From: Heliocidaris erythrogramma
Lineage: Eukaryota; Echinodermata; Echinoidea; Camarodonta; Echinometridae
Direction of reading: 5' to 3'
Length of the DNA: 64,000 nucleotides
Assembly (NCBI GenBank): GCA_025617745.1
Contig: CM046858.1
Location: 39,849,850 to 39,913,849, forward strand
In this document: piece by piece, positions 1 to 10,165 of the stretch
Layout of the letters: each line of letters starts with the position of its first letter
How positions within the stretch are numbered: the first letter of the stretch is position 1
The notes under the pieces: generated by a model
Databases searched by the model: none
What the model was told of the DNA's origin: nothing
The model's input: only the letters and a program-made list of their open reading frames with translations
Made by a program: the position numbers and the translations under genes

Positions 1-188
1 TAACAGCCCTTACAGGAGTATAGCCAATAAAAGACAATCATAGAAAATGTTTGGTTTGTTTAGAATTTAGAATTTTTCACTCTTTTTCTGAAATGTATGT
101 AGGAACAGATCGAGGTGCAGTTTATCATCATCCGAAATTCCCAACATAACAAAAGGGGTGCAGAGTTATAGTACTAACATCATGAATG

Positions 189-202
189 CCCCCCCCCCCC
201 CC
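189..202. repeat. poly-C tract (14 C)
   Basis: This is an uninterrupted run of 14 cytosines in otherwise AT-rich sequence. It is the first of many C or G homopolymers of 14-30 bases in the window. Nothing else is recognisable in the first 300 bases. Confidence 0.95.
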
Positions 203-312
203 GAAAAGAATAAGAGACACAAACTAATAAATAAATGAAGGAATAAATTCATAAGAGACTTGCCTGATGGTGGCTTAAGGACTCTTTTACATTTGCTCGG
301 TCGGTTCGTCAG

Positions 313-633
313 ATGGTAATTAGTGAATCTGTCTCTTTATGTTCATTTGATGTCTATGGTTTGTTCACCAACGTGCCACTAAAGGAGACCATTGATATCT
401 GTGTCTCCGCCCTCTACCATGGTGATTTGGATGAACCTCCTATCTCTGAATCCGTGTTTGTTGAACTAATGAAACATGCTACAAGTGCTGTCGAGTTTAG
501 CTTTAATGATATCATGTATTCGCAGATCGATGGTGTTGCTATGGGTTCCCCGTTGGGCCCTGTGCTTGCTAATATCTTTGTTGGCTTTCATGAAGCCCGC
601 CTTCATGAAAACATCACTGATCCTAGCCTTACC
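313..633 (+). pseudogene. Penelope-like retroelement, reverse transcriptase part 1 (5'-truncated)
   Basis: The translation carries the Penelope-type RT motifs SFDVYGLFTNVPL (catalytic Asp block) and QIDGVAMGSPLGP followed by LANIFVGFHE. These belong to the central palm of a Penelope-like element RT. The N-terminal RT region is missing upstream, so the copy is 5'-truncated. The reading frame runs to ...DPSLT and is then interrupted by an inserted transposon. It resumes exactly in frame at 1201 with PLTYFRYVDDTF. The last nine bases (625-633, AGCCTTACC) are one copy of the insertion's target-site duplication. Family assignment is firm; the copy is inactive. Confidence 0.9.
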
Positions 634-1191
634 TAGCCTTTTGACAAGGCCCTCGTGACTTGGCTATTTTTCTCGGCAAGTAAGCTAGTAGTGGCTGCAT
701 AACAAGACTAGCCGCCCAGCCCGGTGAATGCGCGATCGAGCGACGTGAGTCCGAGGGCCTTTTGGAACCTGGCCTGTATTTCTTATGTTATCCTTTGTTC
801 CTAGCGAGGATCTGCTACCTTATAGGTAGGAGCCAATCAGCAAACGTATCTTTGCATGACGTCAGCATACATTTGGTATGCAAATTCGCCTTCATCTCGA
901 GCTAGCGCGGCCCGTGCAAGCTACTAGTACATCAATCGTGGAAAGCAAGCCCCGCAGATACCGTTGTGATTGGTCGATAATCCTCGGTAGGCGTGTTAGC
1001 ATACGAATGTCAACTCGTGAATAATTCATATCGGACTATGGAAACCCAGGTTCCAAAAGGCCTCGCGACTAAAGTCGCTCGATCGCGCGTTCACCCGGGC
1101 CGTGTTGATTCTTTTCGTCGCCGGCTAGTCTCATCTCAGGCACAGCATGACGAGGAAAATAGCCAAGTCACGAGGCCTTGTCAAAAGGCTA
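634..1191. mobile_element. MITE with long terminal inverted repeats and 9-bp TSD (Mutator-like) inside the Penelope RT
   Basis: The left end TAGCCTTTTGACAAGG... matches the reverse complement of the right end (1150-1191) almost base for base over about 40 bp. Weaker matching continues to about 150 bp, including shared blocks CGCGCGATCGAGCGAC and GGCCTTTTGGAACCTGG. The 9-bp sequence AGCCTTACC flanks both sides (625-633 and 1192-1200). Removing the element plus one repeat restores an open Penelope reading frame. Long TIRs with a 9-bp duplication are typical of Mutator-like elements. There is no transposase ORF, so it is non-autonomous. Confidence 0.88.
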
Positions 1192-2119
1192 AGCCTTACC
1201 CCGCTCACCTACTTTCGTTACGTTGATGATACCTTTGCTATGTTTGATTCAAGCGCTGCGTGCAAGGACTTTCTTACACAACTCAACTCGCTTCATCCGG
1301 CGCTTCGGTTTACATGTGAGATGGAGGAGTCTACATGTGCGATTGAGAAGAGTGACGGCAAACTTCTCACGTCCGTATATCCTAAACCTACGTTTACGGG
1401 CCAGTACACACGATGGGATTCGTACAGTGCTACATCGTATAAAACTGGTTTGATTAATAGCTTAGTGTGTCGCGCCTTGCAAATTTGTTCTCCGTGTAAG
1501 CTCAACCCTGAGCTTCTTCGCATCAAGCAAATCCTACGAGACAATGGCTATCCGGAGCTTGTCATTGATCGCGTTGTGCAGCGTACCATTGATTCGCGGA
1601 CTCGCCCTGTGTATGGGCCCAATAAATGCCCGGTCTACCTCAAATTACCTTGGCGAGGCTACGCGTGTCGTGTTCTCTAGTAATAGAATGCTACCCGCAG
1701 TTCGCAAGGATGTACTGCCTTCCCCCCAAATGAGCAATGTCGTTTATCAGTATCATTGTCGGTGTGAAGCCGTCTATGTTGGCCGTACATCTCAGCGTCT
1801 AGCGGACCGCATTAAACAGCACGTACCCTCCGTGGTACGACAGACATCAGCTGGTAGCCGAGCACAGCCGAAGCGTAACTGCAAAACCGCTGCCAGCGTC
1901 GCTAATGTTCAATGCCGCAGTCACAGCGACTCTGCTATTGGTCAGCACTTGCTAAATAGTCCGGCTTGTTCCAAGGCGTATAACCCGGCTCAGTTCACTA
2001 TTGTTGCCCGAGCACGCAGCTTTCAACATCTTCGCTTCTTAGAAGCGTTGTTCATTCAGTCGAGAGATCCGCTATTGTGCCGACAAAAGGAGTTTGTACA
2101 AGCGCTTCGATTATTCTAG
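1192..2119 (+). pseudogene. Penelope-like retroelement, RT part 2 and GIY-YIG endonuclease
   Basis: Reading resumes with PLTYFRYVDDTF, the YxDD catalytic box of the RT, and continues through the thumb region. A one-base frameshift near 1640-1660 moves the frame; the second frame continues ...LGEATRVVFSSNRM. It then enters a GIY-YIG nuclease domain (VVYQYHCRCEAVYVGRT, followed by RLADRIKQH) and ends at a stop at 2117-2119. The order RT then GIY-YIG is the hallmark of endonuclease-containing Penelope-like elements. The frameshift, the 5' truncation and the inserted MITE make this a dead copy. Confidence 0.9.
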
Positions 2120-2330
2120 CGTGCCCGGATCATACCCGGGTCGCTATACACACCCTTCCTTGAATTTTGTATTTTCTTGTATTCTCTCATTCCTGCGTTG
2201 TGACCCGATGAGTGCAGGTCGAAAAACTTCGTCACTATGAATTTGTTAAATGTTATCTTTAAGTTTTGTAGTACCAATCGTCTGTTTGTATAGTTATAAA
2301 TCTATTGAATTCTGTCTCATGATCCTTTAG

Positions 2331-2390
2331 TTTCAATATGGCACGAAAAAGAGACATAATAATGATGATCTTTTTCGTGCCATATTGAAA
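2331..2390. repeat. 22-bp perfect inverted repeat (hairpin)
   Basis: The arms 2331-2352 and 2369-2390 are exact reverse complements separated by 16 bases. The left arm starts TTTCAATATGGCACG. It lies about 210 bp after the Penelope stop codon. It could be part of that element's 3' end or a separate small foldback. Confidence 0.85.
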
Positions 2391-2697
2391 TTTTTTAGTA
2401 CCAGGAAATTATTTGTGGATCCTTTTGTTTGCTGGGACGGTTAGGGTTAATAGATTCCCTCAGGGGTGTCGATCCGTGTTCATGATTGGGGGAGGGGGGA
2501 TGACGGGCAACCGCGTATCCATTATTTAATTTTTGGGGCGGTTGTGAGCATTGGTGATGAGCACGCAATGCATGCTCCCCAGGGGGGTGGAGGTGGGTGC
2601 AGGGAGGGGGACTTTTCCCCCTCCCACGTGAAGTGCAAAAGCTCTTACGTTTTGGCAAACTTGAAAGAAAGATAAGGGCCTTTAAAGTAGCTATTCA

Positions 2698-2850
2698 AAG
2701 AAAATCACAAATATGGCAATCAATGCATCACTAGAAACTGGGAAGCTTACAGATGGCAATCGTATAAAGTTTTATGTCAACTGCATATCTGATGATTATA
2801 AAAAGAAAACAAATAAAAGCTCTTCTCAGCATCTGGAATATCCGAGGATT
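2698..2850 (+). repeat. dispersed repeat, copy 1 (second copy at right edge)
   Basis: The segment beginning AAAATCACAAATATGGCAAT and running to GGAATATCCGAG recurs at about 63866-64000 in the same orientation. The copies differ only by scattered substitutions and small indels, such as a missing TCTTCTCAGCAT block in the right-hand copy. The short ORF over it is not conserved in frame between copies, so it is treated as non-coding repeat. Confidence 0.85.
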
Positions 2851-3616
2851 CGCCAGAAATATAGCGATGTTTTGATGTCGTCACACTCGGGATCGATCCT
2901 GCTTAAGCAGACGACGTCCTATAATGAATGAACGTAATTGCAATGCAATTATTTATCAAATTATAAAGAGTTTGGTGTATTTAAACATGACCTTATTTCA
3001 CACCATTATAAAGGGAAAGTGAAACTGATTCTGATAGCTAAAACCGTTTGATTGTAAATACACAGGAGAAGGGTCAATGATCAATGAAATAAACCCCACT
3101 TTCAAATTGAAAAGCCCTCCGAATAAATAGCAGGATGGTATTCGTTCCCTCTTGAAACGCCGAACATGCCCCGGTGCAAGCAGCTGAAAATACAATGGCG
3201 TCTTATTTTGTTTACAAGTGACTGATTCCTTTATTTTTTTAACGCTGCATTTTTCATCAAAATAATACCATACACGAAGTTAAGAGTGAGGCAACAGACT
3301 AACATTAACACTGACGCTAGTCAAGTAAGAGAAATAAGTGAAGAGGAGATGACAAAATAGCCACTGAAAAATGTGTAAGATGTTATGGGACATCATCTGC
3401 TTAGACAGGACTGGTCCATGGTGTGTCGTCACATATCTCAGCAGCGTTCGAGGAGCTCTTCAGCTGCTATATCGGGGGCTGTATTTTACCGTTTTATAAT
3501 TGATAATAATCATTACTTCAAATGTTTCCAAGCGTTGAATTTGGACAACCTTGTTTAATTTATGCCATCTATGCAATAATAAGTATTAAGCCAATATTTA
3601 AAATTATTAAAGTTCT
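2851..3616. other. AT-rich intergenic or intronic sequence, nothing recognised
   Basis: No exon, RNA gene or clear repeat was recognised on either strand. It lies within the presumed downstream part of the Tie-like gene. Confidence 0.4.
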
Positions 3617-3912
3617 ACTTTGAAGGGATACGCCACCGGGCAACCGTGGGGAAAGTCAGGATTGCGTAAGCCCCATTCACTCGTACACAAAGTATATCCG
3701 TTCGTTGGACTACTGGGATTACATTTCGAACCGTGCACGAAGCCGACCGAATCTCGCACGAGAGCTCGAGCTCAGGCGGAGCGTGCATGTTGCGCGGCGA
3801 ACGGCCTGTTCGAAGTTTGCTCCCGCGAGGCAACGGCATGATCAGGTAACGATCACGGTGCCCTCTTGCGGCATAAAAACGTCCACAATCTGCGGTTGGG
3901 TATCCCTTTAAG
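3617..3912. repeat. possible small inverted-repeat element
   Basis: A GC-richer block is bounded by GAAGGGATACG at the left and GGGTATCCCTTTAAGG at the right, which are short imperfect inverted repeats. Both strands have ORFs of about 70 codons that shadow each other, suggesting base composition rather than coding. The target duplication is unclear. Confidence 0.35.
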
Positions 3913-4678
3913 GCTATTTTCTCCCTCTTAACCCCGCTTTTTCGATCTTGCTTTTTTATAAAGTTTTTTTTATTTGGCGTTTTCTTTTAAGGGGGGGGGC
4001 GACCGCCCCCTTGGTTACGCGCCTGATGAACGGCGAAGGAGCGAAGTGACTAAGCGGGGAAGGGCACAGGGACTTTGCATTTTAGAGCATCCCAAAATGG
4101 TTTTTCATGAAAGAAGGAATACACAGATCTACGCCAATGGACGGAACCCCTTAATCAGTGATTTGAGAATAACAACGGCGAGCGAGCGAATTTTCTTCGA
4201 TATTTTCGCATTGAAATTATGGCATTTCTTAATTCCTTACTTCTAATCATCAAACATAATGAGTTTGGATAATTATTAGTTTTAAGTTAATGTATCATAA
4301 TTCTCATTTGTTTTATCCAAACATGTGGGGGGATGATAATAGAGGCCATCCCCCACCTCAATTTTTATTTTTTTTTTTTGAGACTAGGCCTTTTTTTTGT
4401 GGGGGGGGGGGATATATACCCCCATCCCCCAGGGATCGACAACCATGGATTACACCAAACGACTTAAAACGGACATAGTTCTTATCTCTTATCTTTTTGA
4501 ATAAAATGCCCATATTGCTTCCTGTCAAAGTATGATTACAGGTTAGGGGGTTATCATACAAAACATAAATTGTCAATGGAGTTCATGCCATTTTCCGTAA
4601 GGTAACATCTTTCAAGTTAAGAGATTGATCAATGTTTTAATCTCCATAAACACTGTTTATACTACAGGTTCAAAAAGC
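3913..4678. other. non-coding spacer with G-rich and T-rich tracts
   Basis: The stretch holds runs of G at about 3991-3999 and 4402-4411, and a poly-T tract near 4370. The wording around GGGGCGACCGCCCCC resembles degraded transposon ends. No gene was recognised. Confidence 0.4.
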
Positions 4679-4682
4679 TTAA

Positions 4683-5132
4683 AGGCCTCAGCCTGACCGA
4701 ATTTTGAAATATACCCTTTATTCATCCACGGGGAGCTATATATTTTCTGAACAAATTGAAACCAACTTCATGAGATTCCGTTTCCTGTGGAATGAGTAAC
4801 AGCGTCCCGAATGTTGAGCCCCGGTGGTTTTTCTGACGAGGTCCCCGTCTCTGAGGAACGCTACTTTGCGGGGGGTGAAAATTTGATGACGACATATCGT
4901 GTCTACAGACGCACTCGGAGCTGTATACATGACATGTCGTCACACGTCTAGCGACCCCCTGCAGTTTCCTCTGTTGTTACGCCATAGGGAGGGGGCGGAC
5001 CAAAAAAAAATTATCTTTTTTATTTTTTATGGATAAACGGAGACGAAAATTTATGAATACCCAGGGTAATTATATTCTTTGTTTACTAAGCTTTACGTCA
5101 ATATATGGCTGTTTTGGGTCAGGCTGAGGTCT
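4683..5132. mobile_element. piggyBac-like MITE with TTAA target duplication
   Basis: The left end AGGCCTCAGCCTGACC and the reverse complement of the right end, AGACCTCAGCCTGACC, differ at one of 16 bases. Each end is flanked by TTAA (4679-4682 and 5133-5136), the target site used by piggyBac-type transposases. The 450-bp interior has no credible transposase ORF, so this is a non-autonomous copy in the Tie-like gene. Confidence 0.8.
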
Positions 5133-5270
5133 TTAATAACCAGCGTTGTGTTACCCTTGAATTTGTAACAGCCTATAGTATAGCATGCCGGAATATTAGT
5201 AGGAACACTCATAAAGTTATTTGTAAATTGTAAATTATGTTGGCAAAACTTATCAATTTAGTTAACTGAC

Positions 5271-5408
5271 CTTGACAATTGTTCCCTGTCCATCCTGGTT
5301 CACATTCAGTAGAGCTTCCTGTACAGACACCAGTAAATCGATCACATTCTCCTGACACACAGTGACATGCCTCGGTACAGCTGGCACCAAACTCACCTTG
5401 ATCACATT
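5271..5408 (-). CDS. TIE: Tie-like receptor, exon 6: third EGF repeat
   Basis: This 138-bp exon has an AG acceptor at 5409-5410 and a GT donor at 5269-5270 (minus strand). It encodes a 46-residue EGF module with eight cysteines, starting ECDQGEFGASCTEACHC and ending ECEPGWTGNNCQ. The internal CDRFTG matches the third EGF module of vertebrate Tie receptors. Both ends are phase 1, as in all internal exons of this gene. It is the most downstream exon seen. The third Ig, FN3, transmembrane and kinase parts expected in the family would lie to the left, outside the window. In the cell this would be extracellular ligand-binding stalk. It might instead be a Tie/MEGF-related paralogue. Confidence 0.85.
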
Positions 5409-5578
5409 CTAATACAATTATTGGGAGAAGGGGAAATGAAAGTTTGTATTATGCAGAAAATCAGTGCTAATATTACCAAATGAAAGTGGTACACGAATAG
5501 CAAAGACTGGCGAACCTCTTGATAATAAACATCAGTGTGAATCTTTAGAGAATACAATTGACAACATGATTTTGCGAT

Positions 5579-5581
<3 letters not shown>

Positions 5582-5614
<33 letters not shown>

Positions 5615-5630
5615 CCCCTCTCTCTTTGCC
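5582..5630. repeat. poly-C plus (CT)n microsatellite
   Basis: A C run is followed by about twelve CT units and a C/T-rich tail. It lies in the intron between the second and third EGF exons of the Tie-like gene. Confidence 0.9.
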
Positions 5631-6065
5631 GTATAACTCTGTGTTGCCTTCACACAGCAGTAGGAGACTAAACGAACCCACTCGCACTCCCACAAAGTAA
5701 GAAGACTTTCCAACATGTCATGTAATGGTATCAATATTAGAAAAAAAGGCCACAGGGTAGATAGAAAACAAGGTGCATTCAGTGGACCACACCATGTACA
5801 CTATTCTCAGTTTGAATGTGTATTACACTTCGCTGAAATTTTCACCACAATATAAAGTTCATTAAGTAGGCCTACAAATGTACAGGTAAAATGGTTTGAC
5901 CGGGAATTAGGGTTTCTTCTTCTGATTCAGGGTTCAAAAAGACTTAAACTCCAGTTTTGATGTTTGTGTGCTGATTCCCATTTGTGCCACAAGAGTGAAG
6001 ATCAATGTTCCATGACAGTACCCCTATTGTGGACAGTGTTTTACTTTCTGCTTTAGTGCACATAC

Positions 6066-6221
6066 CTGTGGTACAGTCCAGTCCTTTGTATCCTAGTGTA
6101 CATGAACATCCATAGGGATCAGGTACACAAACCTGAAGTCCACTACATGCTGTCCTATCATCAGCAAGCTCGTAGTCACATCGGTACTCGCAGTTACGAC
6201 CAAAACGATTTCCACCGCAAG
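6066..6221 (-). CDS. TIE: Tie-like receptor, exon 5: second EGF repeat
   Basis: This 156-bp exon (acceptor AG at 6222-6223, donor GT at 6064-6065) encodes 52 residues with eight cysteines. The start CGGNRFGRNCEYRC and especially PDPYGCSCTLGYKGLDC match the distinctive second EGF module of Tie receptors. The PDPYGCSC motif in that position is the strongest single clue to the gene's identity. Both boundaries are phase 1 and join cleanly to the exons on each side. The product would be the extracellular EGF stalk of a receptor tyrosine kinase of the angiopoietin-receptor family. The ligand in invertebrates is not established by this sequence. Confidence 0.9.
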
Positions 6222-6989
6222 CTGTATATGATTATTATTATTTATTTAAAAATACAAATATAATTCATGGATGTTTTTGCCACCATAGGCAAATTGATGA
6301 ATGAAGATAAAGAATATTTCAATGAATCGCCATAAAAAATACAACGTATTCCTATAAGGGTTATGGCAAGGGTTTTTATCTGACAACCAGTAGCGGCCGC
6401 ACAGAAACGCTGTTAGTAGCAGGTTTGTTAGCGCTAACAAGTCACAAACAAATCAGCCACTAACAACACGGGTAAGATGACCGCACAGAAAGCGCTGTTA
6501 GGGCGCTGTTAGACACTCGCGCTGTTACAGCACTGTTAGTGAATTTGAGCCATAGAGTTAGGCAAAATCTATGATTTGTGCGTAGTAATCTATGTATAGA
6601 TTGATGAATCGTGTTGATGCAGCATAGCACAGTGCGCGTGCGTTGTGTATACACATTTTAAAATGTGTATTTGCTGACAAATGACCAAAATAAACATGGC
6701 ATTCCTGCCGGGTGACGGATTTTTTTCTAATCAATAATACTACACGTTCCCACTAATGCTTATCTATATTGGTGGTCTACTGTGTGTTTGGTTTTCAGCG
6801 TATGTTTCATTCTTTAACAAAGGTTATTCAAGTTTCTGATTGCATAAACTTACTAGATTAGCTACGACAATATACTTCACTTTGATTCCGAAGACTTTCC
6901 CGTGAAATTATTGCTTGCTGCAACTACTAGCATTTAGCTTTTAGATTAAGATACTGTACCACCAAAAAAAATGCAAGCCCACTTCTCAG

Positions 6990-7013
6990 CATTTATTTAT
7001 TTATTTATTTATT
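6990..7013. repeat. (TTTA)n microsatellite
   Basis: About six TTTA units lie in the left interior of the inverted-repeat element. A second simple tract, GAATGAAT/TTGGATTGGA, runs from about 7193 to 7292. It carries GGCGCTATATAAATACC, the wording of a SINE/LINE 3' tail in plus orientation. Confidence 0.8.
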
Positions 7014-7291
7014 GTTTAGTTTTTAGCTCTTCACTCATGGGAGTAGGCCTATTTGCCAATGATGATATTCATCATGATGCAGGGACCGCGGAACCGGGGT
7101 ATGGTACATGGTTACTCACCGTAATGTTCTTCTTTCCAAAGCAGGGCCTACAATGTTAAAAAGGTCTTCAAACACTGCTTTGGAAAACCTATACTTGAAT
7201 GAATGAATGAATTGAATGAATGAACGAATATGATATTGGCGCTATATAAATACCCTGATTGGATTGATTGGATTGGATTGGATGAATGAAT

Positions 7292-8548
7292 TTATTTTAT
7301 AATACTGCAGAAATCTGCCATGAACATTACAATTGGTGAGCATACATCGTTCAAAATTTCGAATACAGATATCATTCCAAAAAGCAGTATCATGGGAGAA
7401 CCTAAGGAAAAGCACAGCTTGCTTAAACTAGGTTCCCCAATAACAGAGAGAATTAAGAAATACATGTATGTAATTATGTATACATATACATATATAGCAA
7501 TAAAGAGATGAGACAAGACGTGTGTAAAAGGAAAAAAACACAACAATACACATACAACATCACTAAAACATCAAAATAAAATAAGCATACTATGAACTAG
7601 TATACTAGCAGTTAATGTCAGCCTATTGGGTTTATATAGACGGTAGAAAAACCAGATACACATAATACATGTATGTGTATTAAGTATGATTAAAAAGATG
7701 TCTTGAAGGAAAGGTTTTGTTTATGTTCTGTTTAGACACAGGCAGAAAACCAAATACTGTACAGTTGTTATGGACTTACACTGTAAGAGCTAATTTGATA
7801 ATGTTTAAGATTTCTTCTAAAAGATTTAAGAGAGGAAGCTTGCTTTAGATTTGAATCAAGATGATTTCAATAGAAGGGCCCAGTGTAGATTAATGTTTTC
7901 TGGGCAAACTGAGTACGAAGAAGTGGTAAATGAAAGAAAGATGATTGTCGTGTAGAATGCCTATGTATTCCATCATTCGTTTTAAACATTGATTGTAAAA
8001 CCCGAGGCAATTCATGAATTCGTACTTGATACATTAAACTGCCTAACTGGTAATAAAACAAATCGTTTAGTCTCAACGCTTTATTTTCAAAGAATAATAT
8101 ATTAGACGGAGCTAGTCTAGGCTTTTTCAAAATTATTCTCATCACCCGTTTTTGTATAACTGAGTCTATCCAACTGAGACTTAGTACAGTTGCCCCAAGC
8201 AAGAATGCCATAACTTATGTACGGTAGAACCAAGGTGGAATACAACAAGAGTAATACATGAGAGGGAAACAAATATTTCAATTTGTTTATAATACCAACA
8301 TTTCTAGAGAGAAATTTGTTTAGATACACAGTCTGTGGTTTCCAAGATAACTTATTATCAATAAGTAAACCAAGAAACTTTAACTCCTCGACCATTTTAA
8401 TTGTGGCGTTTTGAAGTAATACATTACCATCCAGAGATGAGATTGAATTACTAAATAACATACAACGAGTTTTCTCCAAATTGAAAAAGTCATGTTCATT
8501 TTCTTCCTGAAAAGGATCATCTTGGTCTCCTCGTGCCGTTATCAGCAA
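7292..8548 (-). pseudogene. non-LTR retrotransposon fragment (RT C-terminal part and 3' UTR)
   Basis: The minus-strand translation reads NLEKTRCMLFSNS, then VEELKFLGLLIDNKLSW, then LYSTLVLPYISYGILAWGN. This is the typical post-catalytic RT region of CR1/Jockey-like LINEs. A frameshift near 8165 moves the frame into DSVIQKRVMRIILKKPRLAPSNILF, ending at a stop near 7867. The rest, down to about 7292, is non-coding and presumed 3' UTR. EN and the catalytic RT core are missing (5' truncation, usual for LINEs). The clade is not certain. Confidence 0.8.
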
Positions 8549-8949
8549 AATCTATGTCACCCGCTACCCGCCACATTCTTAATTAGTCTATGTTTAAGTA
8601 CTTGGTATTAAAAACAAAGGAGAGACAAGTTATAGCGCACGCAAGAAATAATTATTCACTAACATTGTCACTGTTGGTGCCCCTGGCACCGTTAGTGAGT
8701 TGTTAAAACATTACCACTACTGTTAGCTTCTGTGCGGCCTTGAAATGTTAGGCTAACAGCGCTGTTAGTGAATTTGACTAACATTACTCTTCTGTGCGGC
8801 CAAACCATCGCTATCGGTACTGTTAGTGCGCTGTTAGCGCTAACAACGTTTCTGTGCGGCCGGTACAGGACGTAGGATAAAATGGTTATGGCAAATGTTA
8901 ATACGGCAAAATAAAGATTCGAACAATACGATAGCAAAGAAGATCTTAC

Positions 8950-9087
8950 CCATATCACAGCTATCTCCCTGGAATCCTGGAGGACAGATGCATATCCCTG
9001 TTTCATCATGACAAATTCCTCCGTTGTAACATGATGGACAAATCTGGGTACATCCACTAGATACATCAAAGTGACCAGCAGGACACG
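8950..9087 (-). CDS. TIE: Tie-like receptor, exon 4: first EGF repeat
   Basis: This 138-bp exon (acceptor AG at 9088-9089, donor GT at 8948-8949) encodes 46 residues with eight cysteines. The core CPSCYNGGICHDETGICIC and PPGFQGDSC closely resembles the first EGF module of vertebrate Tie receptors. Start and end are both phase 1. It follows the second Ig exon and precedes the second EGF exon, giving the Ig-Ig-EGF-EGF-EGF order expected of the Tie ectodomain. The long introns around it are filled with transposons, but the exon is intact. Confidence 0.9.
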
Positions 9088-9862
9088 CTAAAATTGCAAC
9101 ATCAATCGGTTGAAGTTTACATATATTTTCATCTGATAACCTTCACCTGTTCAACATATTGGAAGTAATCTTCTGCTTCCTTTTCGGTTTTTTTCTTCAG
9201 CCACGGGTATCACAACCTTGAAACATTCCATATCCGATAATGGAGCCCCATTAAAGAAAGGGATGAGTTCTTGTAACGCTGAAAATCCATTTTTTGTGAG
9301 CTTTCTTATTCTTTTTATGTGGTAGAGTAATTTCGGAGACATATCTCCTGAAAAGTACTGCTTTTCAAAATTAATGTCTTCATATTAAAGATATGACTAA
9401 CATAGGTTAAAAGACTTTGGACCAAACTTTCACGCCACAAGGAGTTCAACGTACCAATTTAAGTGAGCAGTGCTGTTCCCTGTGTGTGATTTCAATTTCA
9501 TTTAATTTTTCTTATTCTGATGTTTTTAAAACCTCAATATACACAAATGTTCTTATTCAATACATAAAATCTACGCTTTGTCAATAGTTACTTTCACGAT
9601 TAGATCACACATACTCACATACCACTACTCAACTTTATTTTTAAAGAGAATCATGAAAATATACCTTTATTTATACCCTGCAGCTTTTGAACTTAACCCC
9701 CTTTCAGGAAAATAATCATGATACTAATGCGGTATTTTTGTCTTTGTTTTTTCTCTGTTATATGCTAAATAAATGAACATAGAGAAATCATAACATTACA
9801 CACCCTTCACATTTTATTTTAAAAAATACTGATATGGTCAAATGACCTAATTTCTTAATTAC

Positions 9863-10165
9863 CTCTTACGATAAGTCGAATTAGTCCAGCTCTTGCCTGT
9901 CCTCTCTCACCTCCGAACTGAAGCTCATAGACACCAGCATCTGTGGTATCTACTTCTCCTATGATTGTGTAGACGGTCAAATCCAAAAAGATTGTTTCAG
10001 CAGAAATAGTTTCACCACGCTCAGTTGTACCATTGTGCCTCCAGTTCAAATAAATTAAACCAGTAATAATATCCACGGGAGCAAGCTGTGTGAAATCAAC
10101 TGTAATATTGACATCCCCCTTGTTGACAGTCTTGGAGAACCTACCACTTGTTGGAACAAACTTAG
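9863..10165 (-). CDS. TIE: Tie-like receptor, exon 3: second Ig-like domain
   Basis: This 303-bp exon (acceptor AG at 10166-10167, donor GT at 9861-9862) encodes 101 residues: AKFVPTSGRF, then VNKGDVNITVDF, then the Ig F-strand signature TTDAGVYELQFGG, ending LIRLIVRG. The DAGVY...RLIVR pattern and the KGD-VNI start correspond to the Ig domain that directly precedes the EGF modules in Tie receptors. This domain has no canonical Ig cysteine pair: no Cys occurs in the exon. Both ends are phase 1. A potential N-glycosylation site (NGT) is visible. Confidence 0.87.

Larger units (their letters stand above)
6391..8862. mobile_element. composite inverted-repeat element with modular ends, hosting a LINE fragment
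   Basis: The left end (from 6391) and right end (to about 8862) are inverted: GGCCGCACAGAAACG then TGTTAG occurs at both. Each end holds two or three degenerate modules of GGCCGCACAGAA... with TTAGCGCTAAC or GCGCTGTTAG palindromes (left near 6394 and 6480; right near 8732, 8791 and 8850). The interior from 7292 to 8548 is a LINE remnant, so the visible length is inflated by nesting. No transposase was seen. The exact target duplication was not resolved. Confidence 0.65.

Noticed and set aside
634-1191. Insertion in the Penelope ORF as a spliceable intron (introner)
   Set aside because: Penelope elements can keep introns, but no GT-AG pair lies at the borders. The TIRs and 9-bp duplication explain the interruption fully.
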